64,000 nucleotides of DNA from positions 423,501 through 487,500 of the forward strand of contig JAODUO010000420.1 in NCBI GenBank assembly GCA_025642075.2, in the 5' to 3' direction. Source of the stretch: Ridgeia piscesae (Eukaryota; Annelida; Polychaeta; Sabellida; Siboglinidae). Every line of letters starts with the position of its first letter. The stretch's first letter is position 1. A program made the translations under genes and the position numbers. The notes beneath the pieces were generated by a model that was not told where the DNA came from, searched no databases, and was given only the letters and a program-made list of their open reading frames with translations. Of this stretch, positions 54,530 through 64,000 are shown in pieces.

Positions 54530-57500
54530 GTAACAATCACATCGATACTATGGCCTCTATTAAATTGTTAAAAGTGCCATGCCAGAAGGACCCCATATAC
54601 AGTACAACATTTAAAGTTTTATTTACATATATTGTTTTCTTATTTTGCTTTAACCATTATGTTTTAAAGCTTAGTTATTGAATTGGGTGAGTTGGTTAGG
54701 TAGGCAGAGTCTCCAGCAGCTGTCAGTCAGTGACATGATTCGCTGAATAAGATAATATAACCACAGATAACCTTAATTATTTAAAATGTTTTGGTCTAAT
54801 AAATTTCAGTAGAATTGCAAACATAATCAAATGTGACCTATGATATGATAGAAATAATCCAAATTTCTAGAAATAATCCAAATTTCTAGAAATAATCCAA
54901 ATTTCTAGCTAAGTAGTCTATGATACGCAAACATACATCATTGTGATGCACACAGGATATCATATTGAATCTGGTATTTAATATTGTAATCTCTGAAGTG
55001 TTTTTTTAACATTGGTTATGTGACATACCAGTAGCAACATTAGTCTACAAAAATGAAGGTGAACAAATCTGCCAAAATATTTGGAATAAAAACATGAACT
55101 TTGCTTTGGATTAAAGAATTAAATATCTATCATTTTAATTCAAATAACAATTCTTCATTTGATCTATCTATTGTTCTGTGTTGGAAATATCCGTACAACT
55201 GCAACTCACGTGGTAGCCAAAGCTAATTCTGTCACCAATTGTCAACTAAGTAGCGCTGATTGCTTTGACCTTTGTGTGGTGGTCAGAAATACTATTAGCT
55301 TCCAATGATAATGTTACTAGTACAACTCTGAGTATTTATTTTTTGTAAAATGTCATGCATGGATAACACTCTTTTGTTGGCTGGAATGTGACTGGTGCAA
55401 GATTTGTAACATGATGAATTACCGACCAAACTGTGAAGGGAAATGACCTCTCTGGTCATATGCACAGCTTGTTGTTCATCTGTGGAACATGTCAAATTGT
55501 CAGAATCTTTATTTGTGGGCTTTTATTCGAGGCACAATGAAAGCCAAAGTAATTGTCTGGCATAGCTAAGTCTGTCATTTAAGTCTGGGTATTATCTGCC
55601 GGTTTTGCGAATGAGAAAGGTCCAGCTAATGGTGGACATGTCCTGTATGGACTGCAGTCTAGGGACGCACGTCGGTTTTCCAATGTTACATAGTGGAGAA
55701 ACGGGGAGAAACGGGCACACTGGCAGAGTTTGTCTGGTCAGCTTTACACAGGGATTGACATTTAGAGAAACACGTGGAACTATCAAGGCAATCACCAATC
55801 GTGAGCTGTCAGCTTAAGTTTCTTGAGAGTCATCTACCTTGGAACGAAGATAAGTAGTGTAATGGACAGCACGAAAGGGGAAACATTGTCATTGACAAGA
55901 GAGCACCCAATATACTTGAGTTCAGTTCTACTTTGCCGTGCAAAGTGTTGTCCGAAAGCCGCCATACTGTCCGTTCTCCGCAGAGCGTCAGACAAGCATT
56001 GATTTTATTCCGTCGTTCTTGCAAGAAATGTCGCCAGAATATTGATCAATGTCGGCGTACTATCCGACATTCACTGTGGTCGACGGTTCCATAAAATCAA
56101 GGTTTTTATTATTGGATGCATGCTTGACAAACGACTGCGTTTTAATCTGTTGAGTAAAAAGTAATTTACGAACAAAATGACTTTGGAATGTCCCTTGACG
56201 AATATGGGAGAATGCTAGGAGGCAGAAGTAACGAACGAAACGTGAAGATTACAATCAATAATTTGATGTACGGTGACTGAAAACGTGAACGATTGTTTCA
56301 TTCGCTGTCCATATGGCGTGCAGTGCGGTTCCAGTGACCTATCCGTGGACGTCATCACAGGGAATCCTCACGCGTCATACCACCAGTGTCAATTCGTGTT
56401 AACAGTCTAAGGTTAAGCGTGACGTCTCTGGCAGGTAAATAATACATCCCCGCGCGTCTCGAAGTCAAACTTAGTATTCATCGATTGCGTCGTCTTGAGT
56501 TGATACTTGATTTAGAGCTGACGCTCTATGACAATTTAACTCCGTACGTAATACGGTTGCAGGAGATTGTGACGAAGTAAGTACCACTATCAAAAAGTGT
56601 ATCGCACAAAACAACAGGTGAAACATAACGTAGTATGAAACAAAATCGAATATTATGCCAATTTATGGACGAGACCTAGCACTAGGTGGTCTTGCAGTGG
56701 AGCCGCCTACCGGACACATACGTTATTGCACTGGCATTTCGTGCTGCTTTGTCGTTTTGATGATGGCAACTTATACTGTGATTATAAATACAATACTTTT
56801 ATTTTGAAGTTACTATTCTGAAGGTCACTATATAATTAATAATAGTATATTTATTCCACTGTGACCTAAATGTTTGGTACTGCACGGAAAACCTCGTATT
56901 ATTGACAATAAGCACATTCGCACCAAGTACTGCGTTGTGGCGTCGGAATATTTTCAGCGACCATATTGCTTTGTTCTATTAGTGTAGTTGCGTGTATGTT
57001 ATGTCAGAAATAATAACTGAACAAAGAAATTAGAATTGCTCTGCTATGAATTACCAATGCCATGGATACGATAACTTATAAACCAATCATATTCGAGTTG
57101 CTCCGTTACTGCCGGCTAGCAACGACCGCCATCAGCGAGGAGTGCGGCAACGTCAGTGCTTGCATTCGGGGGAAGCGGGTTACCACCAAAACAGGTTAAT
57201 ATTGAGCTAGTTTGTATTAGCTGCCGACATCAAAGATATTTTATTACAATCTGTGTAGTAGTTTTTGTAATTTGTGGATGTTAATTCGAACTAAATATCG
57301 TGGATACCATACAATCATGCCCAGACGCCCCGGCATCGGCGGGCTAAGTGCTACGACATACTCCGACGGCTAGGATGCCTATGTCTGTGTGAATGACTGT
57401 AACATGGACCATGGTATATGAACTCCGAAGACAATGACCCACTGACTAGTAAAGTTTTACTCATAATTTGCATTTAAATATCAACCTTAGTCATACAATT

Positions 57501-57962
57501 CTAATAACTTAAGTTGTTGAATTTTATTGAAGCAGTCTTTCAAAACCTACTCATCCATGATTTATGACATTTTACTATACAGCTCTCTTGGTGAATCCAA
57601 GTTGACGAATAGAAAACCTGTTTTACCATCAGTCTGGTTTCATTGAACACATTCCCGTGCAAATCATTGATGTTGTGAAATGCAGTAATGTTCTAAAGCT
57701 AGAATGCCAAAACGATATGCTATGCTATTTGGTATAACTTTATCAATATTTAATATAATATTACAGATACTATTTAATTGGTTTGTGGTCTCTTATATAT
57801 ATTTTATGCATCTGGCTTTCTAAGACAGTAATTGCTGATCCATGGTTAGAATTTAGCCTAACGTTAGTGGAGGCCCCTATCTTCCAACATATAGGTAGGG
57901 GCCTGTCACAGAAATGGGACAAAAATGTTAACAGATTACATAAATAACTATCTCCTGATCTC
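54530..57962. other. TACC intron, largely featureless
   Basis: Unique AT-rich sequence. It includes a 19-bp triplet repeat (AAATAATCCAAATTTCTAG, 54,847-54,905). A more CpG-containing stretch at 57,060-57,200 (GCCGGCTAGCAACGACCGCC, then GCGAGGAGTGCGGCAACGTC) ends AAAACAG|GTTAAT. This could be a non-coding first exon of a shorter TACC transcript, but there is no further evidence. Frames of 64-70 codons at 55.6-56.0 kb are unsupported. Confidence 0.4.
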
Positions 57963-58920
57963 TTATCATGAATACTGATACCCCACAAGGCTGTGTGCTA
58001 TCCCATTCCTATTTTCTATCTTTACCAATGATTGTGTCTCCATGGACCAATCGGTCCTTGTAATCAAATTTACCGATGACACTACTCTGGAGGGCAGCAC
58101 GAGAATGAGGATGAAATGGCATCCTCTGAGGAGGTTCAGAGAATAGCTGGCTGGTGTACGGATAATAACCTGAAATTTAATGTCCTAAAACTAAGGAGAT
58201 GATAATTGATTTTAGAAGGAAGAAGACACTAGTCTGCCCCCTTTCAGTAAATGGTGTGATAGTGTGTCAAGTGTTTTAGATTCCTGGGAACAACAATTTC
58301 TAACAATATCAGTTGGGGTGCAAATACACTATGCATCACAAAAACGGCACAGCAACGCCTGTACTTAGACAGCTCAGGAGATTCCGCATTGGGCAGGATA
58401 TGATACAATTTTACTGTGCTATCATTGAAAGCATTCTCACTTTTCATATTCTTGTATGGTTTGGCAGTGCTAGGTGCGAATAGAAATATTGGTTGCAGGC
58501 CATTGTGGAATGCGCTCCCAAAATCCTTGGGAGCGAGGTGTCATCCCTTGAGTTTATTTATCTTATTCGTTGTGCCCAAAAATCCACGAACATTGCAAAC
58601 CACCCAACCAACCATCTCTTTGAACTGCTCCCCACTGGCAATTGCTTCAGGAGTATTAAAATCAGAACAATTATTAGGTTTAGAAACAGTTTTTATCCAC
58701 AGGCCACTTGAACTGCTAATTGCACTATTTTAAGTCGCTGTGCTTATTTATTACTTGCATATTTTTTCATTTATTTACTTATGTATTCATCTACATGTGT
58801 ATACTACATAACTGTCAGTAATTTGTTATGTTGCTAGGTAATTTTATTTTTCATTTTTATGTGCTTTCTCTACTAAGTTTAGTTTTATGTCGACATACCT
58901 ATTTATTTTAGTGAGAGATA
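57963..58920 (+). mobile_element. Decayed non-LTR retrotransposon (Rex1/CR1-like), 3' end
   Basis: Plus-strand fragments, broken by frameshifts, follow LINE reverse transcriptase order. They are NTDTPQGCVLSHSYF (RT block with PQGxxLS) at 57,972, a KFTDDTTL-like remnant of F[AV]DDTTL at 58,070, EMIIDFRRKKT near 58,200, a FLGTTIS-like block near 58,285, TATPVLRQLRRFRIGQDMIQ near 58,350, SILTFHILVWFGSA at 58,430, and FELLPTGNCFRSIKIRTI near 58,620. An ATTTATTTACTTAT-rich 3' tail follows. The phrase set fits Rex1/CR1-type elements as I recall them. Inactive, and of a different clade from the relic at 46 kb. Confidence 0.82.
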
Positions 58921-60982
58921 CAACTTTTAACTCAACTTAATTTTATATAGCCAATTAGCTAATTTACTGATATTGTTTAAATGCATGTTTGTGTGCTTTT
59001 TTAGGATGTTACCAAGTTACTTTTTATGTAAAATATATGCAGCTTTTCCTACAGTGTGCTGTCAGTTGGCTGGTAAATTTACACCTTTCATAGCTTAGGT
59101 TTATAACGTTGGATGCACAACGGAAGTACAAATATTACTACATATTGAATGCATGTTAACGTCACAACGCAAAGAATTGCTTATGCATTTTTTATGTTAC
59201 CTGGTGATAAGCTGTCTTACTTACTAACTACTAACTAAAAAAGCGTTAATAGCAAAGTAATACTGATGAATATTCTTGAACTGTGATGTGCACATGGGTC
59301 TTCTGCTGCTTCCTGTTTCCTGCTATGTCCAGCATGGCATCACTGACTTTATTCTAACATGTTGACACAAAAAGTGGTTGAGAATGGATTGCAGACCAAA
59401 TGTCACTGACAGATGGTTGTGCATACGTTACCAGCGACTGACCTTAATTTTCAAAATGGCCGATGGTATTAGCCATATTTCTTGGAATATATTCTTTGTT
59501 TGATAACTGTCATTAGAGAATTGATTGAAGATGTACACTGACAGATGTAGAGAACTAAGTTTTTTGGGTTGCAGCAACACTGACAACAACTTAGCAATTT
59601 CACTTGCCTCAAGACTAATACAGGTGTCTCAGGCTAACGGACAAGTAAAATTTGAGCCTTGTATTATTGCTATGATTTGGAAAAATGTGGACGTAGTAGT
59701 GAAATTGGTCACACATAAAATAATGCTTTTAGTCTCGTACTAATCTAGCATAAATCTCTGTATATAGTTCTATTTGTCTGTGTATTCTATGCCTGGTATA
59801 ACAAATGTTGGACCTGCTTTCCTTAAGTTGGAAATGGAGTGTTTGAGCATTGATGTATACAGTTATGTTAAAATTCCAGCCTCATACAGTAAGAACAAAC
59901 ATTAAAGTTTGTCATGAGCTGGACAAATGTGAGCACATTTTTAGTCAAGCACATGTATTGTAAAAGCATATTATAGAAAACAAAACATTTAGATTCTGAA
60001 ATGCTCATTTAAATGAGCTCATAAGTACAACCTGAGAAATGAGTCCCAGGTGTGTTTGTATGTGCTCATGGTGCTATTCCCTCTAGCTGCAGGCTGGTGT
60101 ATTATGCATGGTTATAACTGTTATTGACTAACAGTAGCAGTGCACCTAAGGCAGTAGATGCTATATGACTGAGACTGAAGGCATTGACCCTGCCCTGTTT
60201 GCCTGGCGGAACAAGACAGGTCTGGGCAGGGACAGGACAGCGGTGGTGGCTGTTGCAGTCAGTGGTGTGGCCACTGACTGTGTAGTGTGTACCTAGTAAC
60301 CAGACAGTGGCCCTGCTTGTGCATGTGTCAGTTCAGCGCCATGTTGTCTACTGCCGGGGAGTGTGCTGAATAATCAGTCGGACTGTTTAGACGGCTCAGT
60401 GAGTCTGTGCATGTGTTGTTGACATTACTGTTGTAGGTAGGTGAGGTTGGTCTTGTTGCAGTTTTCTTTCTTCAAGTGTCTATACATGTGTGATGTGTCA
60501 GTTCACTGCAAGTAGATGAAATCTGAACTGTCTCTTCATAACTTTATTGTGCGTATGGGTGTGTGTGTGGGTGGGGGGGGGGTGCTCGTGTGTCCGCCAT
60601 TGAATGTGTCCGTTTTCTGACTGGCCTTTGACGTATGCATGTCAGTACCACTGATGTGTGCGTGCATCATTTTGATGTGAGTTGCAGTGCCTATGGCTTG
60701 GTACTATTACTGGTGCTGGTGGTGTAATGAGGCTGTCTTGTTTGAAATACTACTGCTCTCAGTATCCGTCTCATCAGTAGACATGACTGTAACCAACAGA
60801 TGTGGTGAAGATGCATGGAGGATTATGGTCATAATTATGGAGGCTTATTTATGTCAAGAGGTCTGTTGTCGTCACTCAGGAAGGTTATATTTAATCAGGA
60901 TGATTGTGATAAATCAGGAGGATTTTTGTTATGCAGGAAGGAGATTATGGGTGTTACTCAAGATTATGATGTACAACTAAGT
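58921..60982. other. TACC intron, no recognised feature
   Basis: Unique AT-rich to mixed sequence with a poly-G run (GTGGGTGGGGGGGGGGTG) near 60,570. No exon with good signals was found. Confidence 0.5.
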
Positions 60983-61142
60983 AGGTCGGTCGGTCGGTCG
61001 GTCGGTCGGTCGGTCGGTCGGTCGGTCGGTCGGTCGGTCGGTCGGTCGGTCGGTCGGTCGGTCGGTCGGTCGGTCGGTCGGTCGGTCGGTCGGTCGGTCG
61101 GTCGGTCGGTCGGTCGGTCGGTCGGGTCGGGTCGGGTCGGTC
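60983..61142. repeat. (GGTC)n tetranucleotide array
   Basis: About 36 units of GGTC, with three GGGTC units at the right end. Confidence 0.97.
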
Positions 61143-62123
61143 CATATACCATTGTAGCCCCAACACCACAGGCTAATGTCCAGCTGTTAATCCTTGTGTA
61201 ATTGAATTAAGTCGCCATTTTGTGATAATCAAGTGTGATCAAACTGACACCATGATACATGATATCATTACCAAACAGATTTTAATGAACAGGCTAGCCA
61301 ATTATATAGCATGTTCTGCTAATTGGTGATTACAAAATGTAAGCACAGATTGTGTCTGGGAGTGGGGTGTTTGCATGTGTGTGGCATCAACTCAGGCTAG
61401 ATCAGCACTAATCTAATCGGTTTGGTGATTACTTTTCCAAAATTATAAATTGTCATAAAACTTAAAAAATTTGCAATTCCATGCACAGAATTGCACTTTT
61501 GATCTTATCTTTGTTCCACAATGCAGATTTTAATTTGTGTTCACAAGGGTAGACTTGTAGGAAATTTATGATATTTACACAAGAATATTTTCAGAATATT
61601 TAACAATTTGTTTATGGAGATTCTATGTTATTTGTTAATTTTATTATTAGGAATAAAATAACTATTGCAACTTTCTGGTAATATTATATAACCTGAACCA
61701 TTAGCTAACTTAGACACTGTTTGTAGAAAATCTGCATGAGTTTGAAATTATCTACCTTCTAAATATATTACTGGGCATTGGTGTACATTTATATAGGAAT
61801 AGGTATTGTCCATTAATTGCAGTGTGGCAGTTGTGCTGGGCAGTGGGATGAGGCACTTTGAGTGGTCCTGGGGATGACATGCAGTGCTGTAATGAGTATA
61901 AGGACAGATTTATCAGCTTACCACCATGGTGACTATACTTTGTGAAGCAAGCCTTGTAGAACAGAAGTGACACTAGTTACAAACCTGACAGACTGGTAGT
62001 GTGACAACCACGCTGATTGATGTGTGTCACTTTCTGACATTGACTGACTGACATGTGTCACTGTATCTGACCAGAGTGACACGACAGCCTGACGGACAGA
62101 TGACCTGCTGACCACCTACCCAG
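61143..62123. other. TACC intron
   Basis: Unique AT-rich sequence ending in the acceptor GACCACCTACCCAG. Confidence 0.5.
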
Positions 62124-62216
62124 GTAACTGGCGTGTCACTGATTCACCTGCCGCTATGCCCTTGTCACTGCATCGCATCGCGAAGAGCAACCGCCCTCCC
62201 TTCAAGTACACGTCTG
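62124..62216 (+). CDS. TACC-family gene, probable exon
   Basis: A 93-nt exon, phase 1 in and phase 1 out, with acceptor CACCTACCCAG and donor TCTG|GTAGGC. It encodes NWRVTDSPAAMPLSLHRIAK then SNRPPFKYTS. The internal ATG (MPLSLH) could start a short isoform. GC content and codon choice are exon-like. The frame agrees with the 54,529 exon upstream and the 63,699 exon downstream. Assignment to TACC rests on phase and position, since I do not recall this block in other TACCs. Confidence 0.6.
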
Positions 62217-62828
62217 GTAGGCACTAGGCACTAGGAAGTGGCAAGACTATGTCTGTGATAAGTGGAGTTACATACAAGGCATCTTTACATTAGATACACA
62301 ACATGGCATGGCAAAATAACATTGAATGCAGTTTTAAATTTCATCCAAAGCTTGTTATGAGAATGCACAGAAAAGGTGGATTTTCAAAGTAAAACATCTA
62401 TCCTGGCAAGCTGTGCAGGATTGATTAAAGTAGCCAAGTTAAAAAACTTGTGATGTTTTATGTTATCTGAGTGACTGATGTTTCAGATTGCTTAACAGTG
62501 GCGTGTCATCCAACAGTTTCATAAAATTATATGTGCTGTGAATCATGGTGTTTATACATACAGGTCTCCCTGGTAATACACATCACAACTGGCTAATCCT
62601 GGGTATGTGAGTTAACGTGTCTACCACAAAAGATATGTGACTGGCACAATTTTGGTCCTGCACAAAGGCCTGGCTAGTACTACTTGCAGAACAAGGGTAT
62701 TGACTCGGTTGCCTTGCCATTCATAGACAAGGGCAATCAATACTCACAGATAACTTAGCCAGCACTCATAGAGAACTGTGGGATTCCTAAGTAGTGTCTC
62801 CAGTAGATTTCAAACCTGTGTTGACAAA
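62217..62828. other. TACC intron
   Basis: Unique sequence. Nothing seen. Confidence 0.5.
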
Positions 62829-62832
62829 GTGT

Positions 62833-62879
<47 letters not shown>

Positions 62880-62881
62880 TG

Positions 62882-62946
<65 letters not shown>
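62829..62946. repeat. (GT)n-(GA)n compound microsatellite
   Basis: About 36 GT units with GGGT interruptions turn directly into about 23 GA units. The second part is a pure purine run on plus. Confidence 0.97.
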
Positions 62947-62949
<3 letters not shown>

Positions 62950-63698
62950 GTTCATGCAATGACATATCCTTATTTGTGTTGTAATATTTATTGATTTATC
63001 ACAGAATCAATAGTACAACATACTGATCAGTACACAGATACATGTTCCAATCAAAAGACCAGCTTGCCTACAACCACAGTGCCTCTCTCTGTGTGACTGA
63101 TTAGCCAAAATAAATACATGAATAATCCAGGGTGATTTTTGCCGTTGTGGGAACTTGTTTACAAGAAGTGACTCGGTGAGCAGACTGTGTGATTCATATT
63201 TACAAATCTCCAGACTTTCCGGTATCCATCTTATTCGTGAGTAGAGTGGCACTAGTCACAAATAACCACCACACAGTCTCCCGGCTCCACACCTCATGTT
63301 ATTTGCATGTGATGTATTCATTGGGCTCTGGCAGCAGGCTTGAGTCATACTGACACTGAAGAGACGACTGGTGAAGTGACCACCTTTCTGGGGATGTCAC
63401 TGGGGTGTCCTACACTACAGCCAGTGTGTGACGTCATGCTGGTTCTATTAGGATGATGTGTTGGTGTTGAAGACAGTTTCTGTGACAATGTGACAGACTT
63501 GTTGGAAATAGCAGCAACTTACCACAATGCATGTTAACATCAGACTGTGTCTGACTGCCGTATTGATATTAACGATAGTAGTATATTTATTGCCTCCAAC
63601 TGTTTACATGAATAGAAAATATCTTAACAAATAAAAATTTGTTGTATATTTTGTAATGAAATCGACTTGTCTAATGCAGTCTGTTTGTCTGATTGCAG
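62947..63698. other. TACC intron
   Basis: Unique sequence with acceptor CTGTTTGTCTGATTGCAG at its end. Confidence 0.5.
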
Positions 63699-63754
63699 TG
63701 TTCAACGATGTAGCTGCCTGGGAGATGTTTGACAAATGTGGCTCTAACAGTGCT
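63699..63754 (+). CDS. TACC-family gene, probable exon
   Basis: A 56-nt exon, acceptor CTGATTGCAG, donor GCT|GTAAGT, phase 1 in and phase 0 out. It reads FNDVAAWEMFDKCGSNSA after completing V. Joined upstream it gives KYTS-V-FNDVAAWEMF. Both splice sites are strong. The conserved TACC coiled coil is not in the window, so further exons must follow. Confidence 0.62.
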
Positions 63755-64000
63755 GTAAGTGTTCTTTATACATCTTTCCATAGTCACCAAGGACATTTTG
63801 ACCTTGTCAACCCTAGATGCACCAATAACAATGGTTGGCACAACGCCAGCTCCAGTAACTACCGCACTTGTATGAACAATTATTTAGAGGTGGTCGTTAA
63901 GTTCTTCCAACTTTTTCCATATTGGAACAATTGACACATTTTGCAGTCGAGAGCATTCACAGAAATCACAGTCAGTTATGACTGGTATTTTAATGGATGT
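63755..64000. other. TACC intron at the window edge
   Basis: Sequence after the GTAAGT donor to the end of the window. No second exon seen. Confidence 0.5.

Noticed and set aside
55605..55817. 70-codon plus frame
   Set aside because: No recognisable family, and no phase-compatible splice sites were found.

Overview
The window is eukaryotic nuclear DNA from an animal. Genes are split by GT/AG introns, introns are very long, and more than a third of the sequence is tandem repeat. No bacterial-style operons, ribosome binding sites or CRISPR arrays are present. Two non-LTR retrotransposon relics, tRNA-derived SINE pieces and the gene content suggest an invertebrate, most likely a lophotrochozoan such as a mollusc. 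That placement is inference from recalled family distributions, not from a marker gene.

Two genes can be followed. Gene 1 runs on the minus strand from about 18,540 down past the left edge. It encodes a secreted-then-membrane protein: a signal peptide and N-glycosylated ectodomain in exon 1 (17,518-18,540), then phase-compatible exons at 16,043-16,216 and 15,188-15,373, a tentative one at 11,814-11,866, and one at 7,310-7,432. I cannot name the family. Its introns hold a 28-bp array (12.2-15.0 kb), a 48-bp array (8.5-11.7 kb) and a 7.3-kb nested 9/18/27-bp satellite at the left edge.

The second gene runs on the plus strand from about 21-22.5 kb past the right edge (at least 41 kb) and is a TACC-family (transforming acidic coiled-coil) gene. 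Exons at 22,488, 36,352, 37,794, 39,968 and 43,561 join in phase. They give a TACC3/maskin-like N-terminus (SILK, then K|VTFQTP across a splice junction), then two DPFK-type TACC repeats, then a basic region. Later exons at 54.4, 62.1 and 63.7 kb are phase-compatible. The C-terminal coiled coil must lie beyond the window. A large in-frame exon at 31,234-32,481 begins MGNEGS and ends at a perfect donor in the phase needed to join VTFQTP; it looks like the alternative N-terminus of long TACC2 isoforms. A second large acidic ORF at 26.6-28.1 kb is of uncertain status.

The genes are divergent. The 2.4 kb between their start codons is packed with simple repeats: a G4-capable 7-bp array, AT, GT, GGCA/GACA and a ~300-bp GACG tract.

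The main unusual theme is minisatellites built on or beside splice donor sites. A 52-bp array after the 43,948 donor carries a copy of the exon tail plus GTGAGT in every unit. A 54-66-bp repeat copies the gene 1 exon 1 donor four times. The 48-bp and nested satellites carry GTAAGT or GTGAGT in the sense of the gene that contains them. Long reading frames inside the arrays are products of repeat periods divisible by three, not genes.
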